Part shown: piece after piece, positions 6,252-6,299 of the stretch
How the letters are laid out: each line of letters begins with the position of its first letter
Numbering within the stretch: the first letter of the stretch is position 1
Source of the DNA: an uncultured Collinsella sp.
Lineage (GTDB): Bacteria; Actinomycetota; Coriobacteriia; Coriobacteriales; Coriobacteriaceae
Direction of reading: 5' to 3'
Assembly (NCBI GenBank): GCA_900551655.1
Contig: URWM01000094.1
Location: 1 to 6,299 of the forward strand
Length of the DNA: 6,299 nt
Made by a program: the position numbers and the translations under genes
Notes under the pieces: generated by a model
Told to the model about the DNA's origin: nothing
Database searches by the model: none
Seen by the model: only the letters and a program-made list of their open reading frames with translations

Positions 6252-6299
6252 CTGTCTCTTATACACATCTGACGCTGCCGACGAAGGCTTAGGTGTAGA
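6252..6299 (-). other. Nextera adapter, i5 index and P5 stub (synthetic, not genomic)
   Basis: Bases 6252-6270 (CTGTCTCTTATACACATCT) are the reverse complement of the Tn5 mosaic end. Bases 6271-6284 (GACGCTGCCGACGA) are the Read 1 stem, 6285-6292 (AGGCTTAG) the inverted i5 index CTAAGCCT, and 6293-6299 (GTGTAGA) the beginning of the P5 flow-cell oligo. Genomic DNA ends at about 6251. The order and the index agree exactly with the left end, so this is read-through into the library adapter. Confidence 0.98.

Noticed and set aside
1..6293. Terminal inverted repeats suggesting a 6.3-kb transposon
   Set aside because: The repeats are exactly the Nextera adapter with a sample index, there is no transposase gene inside, and no target duplication is seen between bases 43-51 and 6243-6251.

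Overview
The window is an assembled, GC-rich bacterial contig of about 6.2 kb (natural DNA approximately 43-6251). Both ends are capped by Illumina Nextera (Tn5 tagmentation) adapter plus index sequence, which is synthetic. Protein character and gene content suggest an anaerobic gut actinobacterium of the class Coriobacteriia, with Collinsella or a close relative the best guess. This is inferred from recognised protein types and high-GC codon use; no 16S or other marker gene is present.

Layout. (1) 43-3194, plus strand: a tightly spaced kdp operon. It has the 3' end of kdpA (broken by the contig end), a complete kdpB and a complete kdpC, which together encode the high-affinity K+ uptake ATPase. 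(2) 3195-3439: a 245-bp intergenic stretch. It holds a long hairpin with a T5 tail (probable kdp terminator, possibly a dispersed repeat), then a small palindrome, a candidate extended -10 promoter and a good ribosome binding site. (3) 3440-5389, plus strand: a 649-residue three-part flavoenzyme (Old Yellow Enzyme barrel, [4Fe-4S] cluster, FAD and NAD(P)H modules) of the 2,4-dienoyl-CoA reductase / 2-enoate reductase / BaiCD type, with unusual active-site motifs. (4) 5446-5484: a near-ideal bidirectional terminator between converging genes. (5) 5527-6168, minus strand: a long-form RpiB/LacA/LacB-family sugar-phosphate isomerase. (6) 6169-6251: its upstream leader, then adapter.

The three kdp genes act together: KdpA is the K+ channel-like subunit, KdpB the P-type ATPase and KdpC the accessory subunit. 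The flavoenzyme and the isomerase are separate transcription units with no visible functional link to kdp or to each other. kdpA and kdpB differ sharply from the flavoenzyme in phenylalanine codon choice, which hints at different histories. I found no wholly new system, CRISPR array, RNA gene or natural mobile element. The most interesting points are the altered catalytic motifs in the flavoenzyme and the isomerase, and the long intergenic hairpin.
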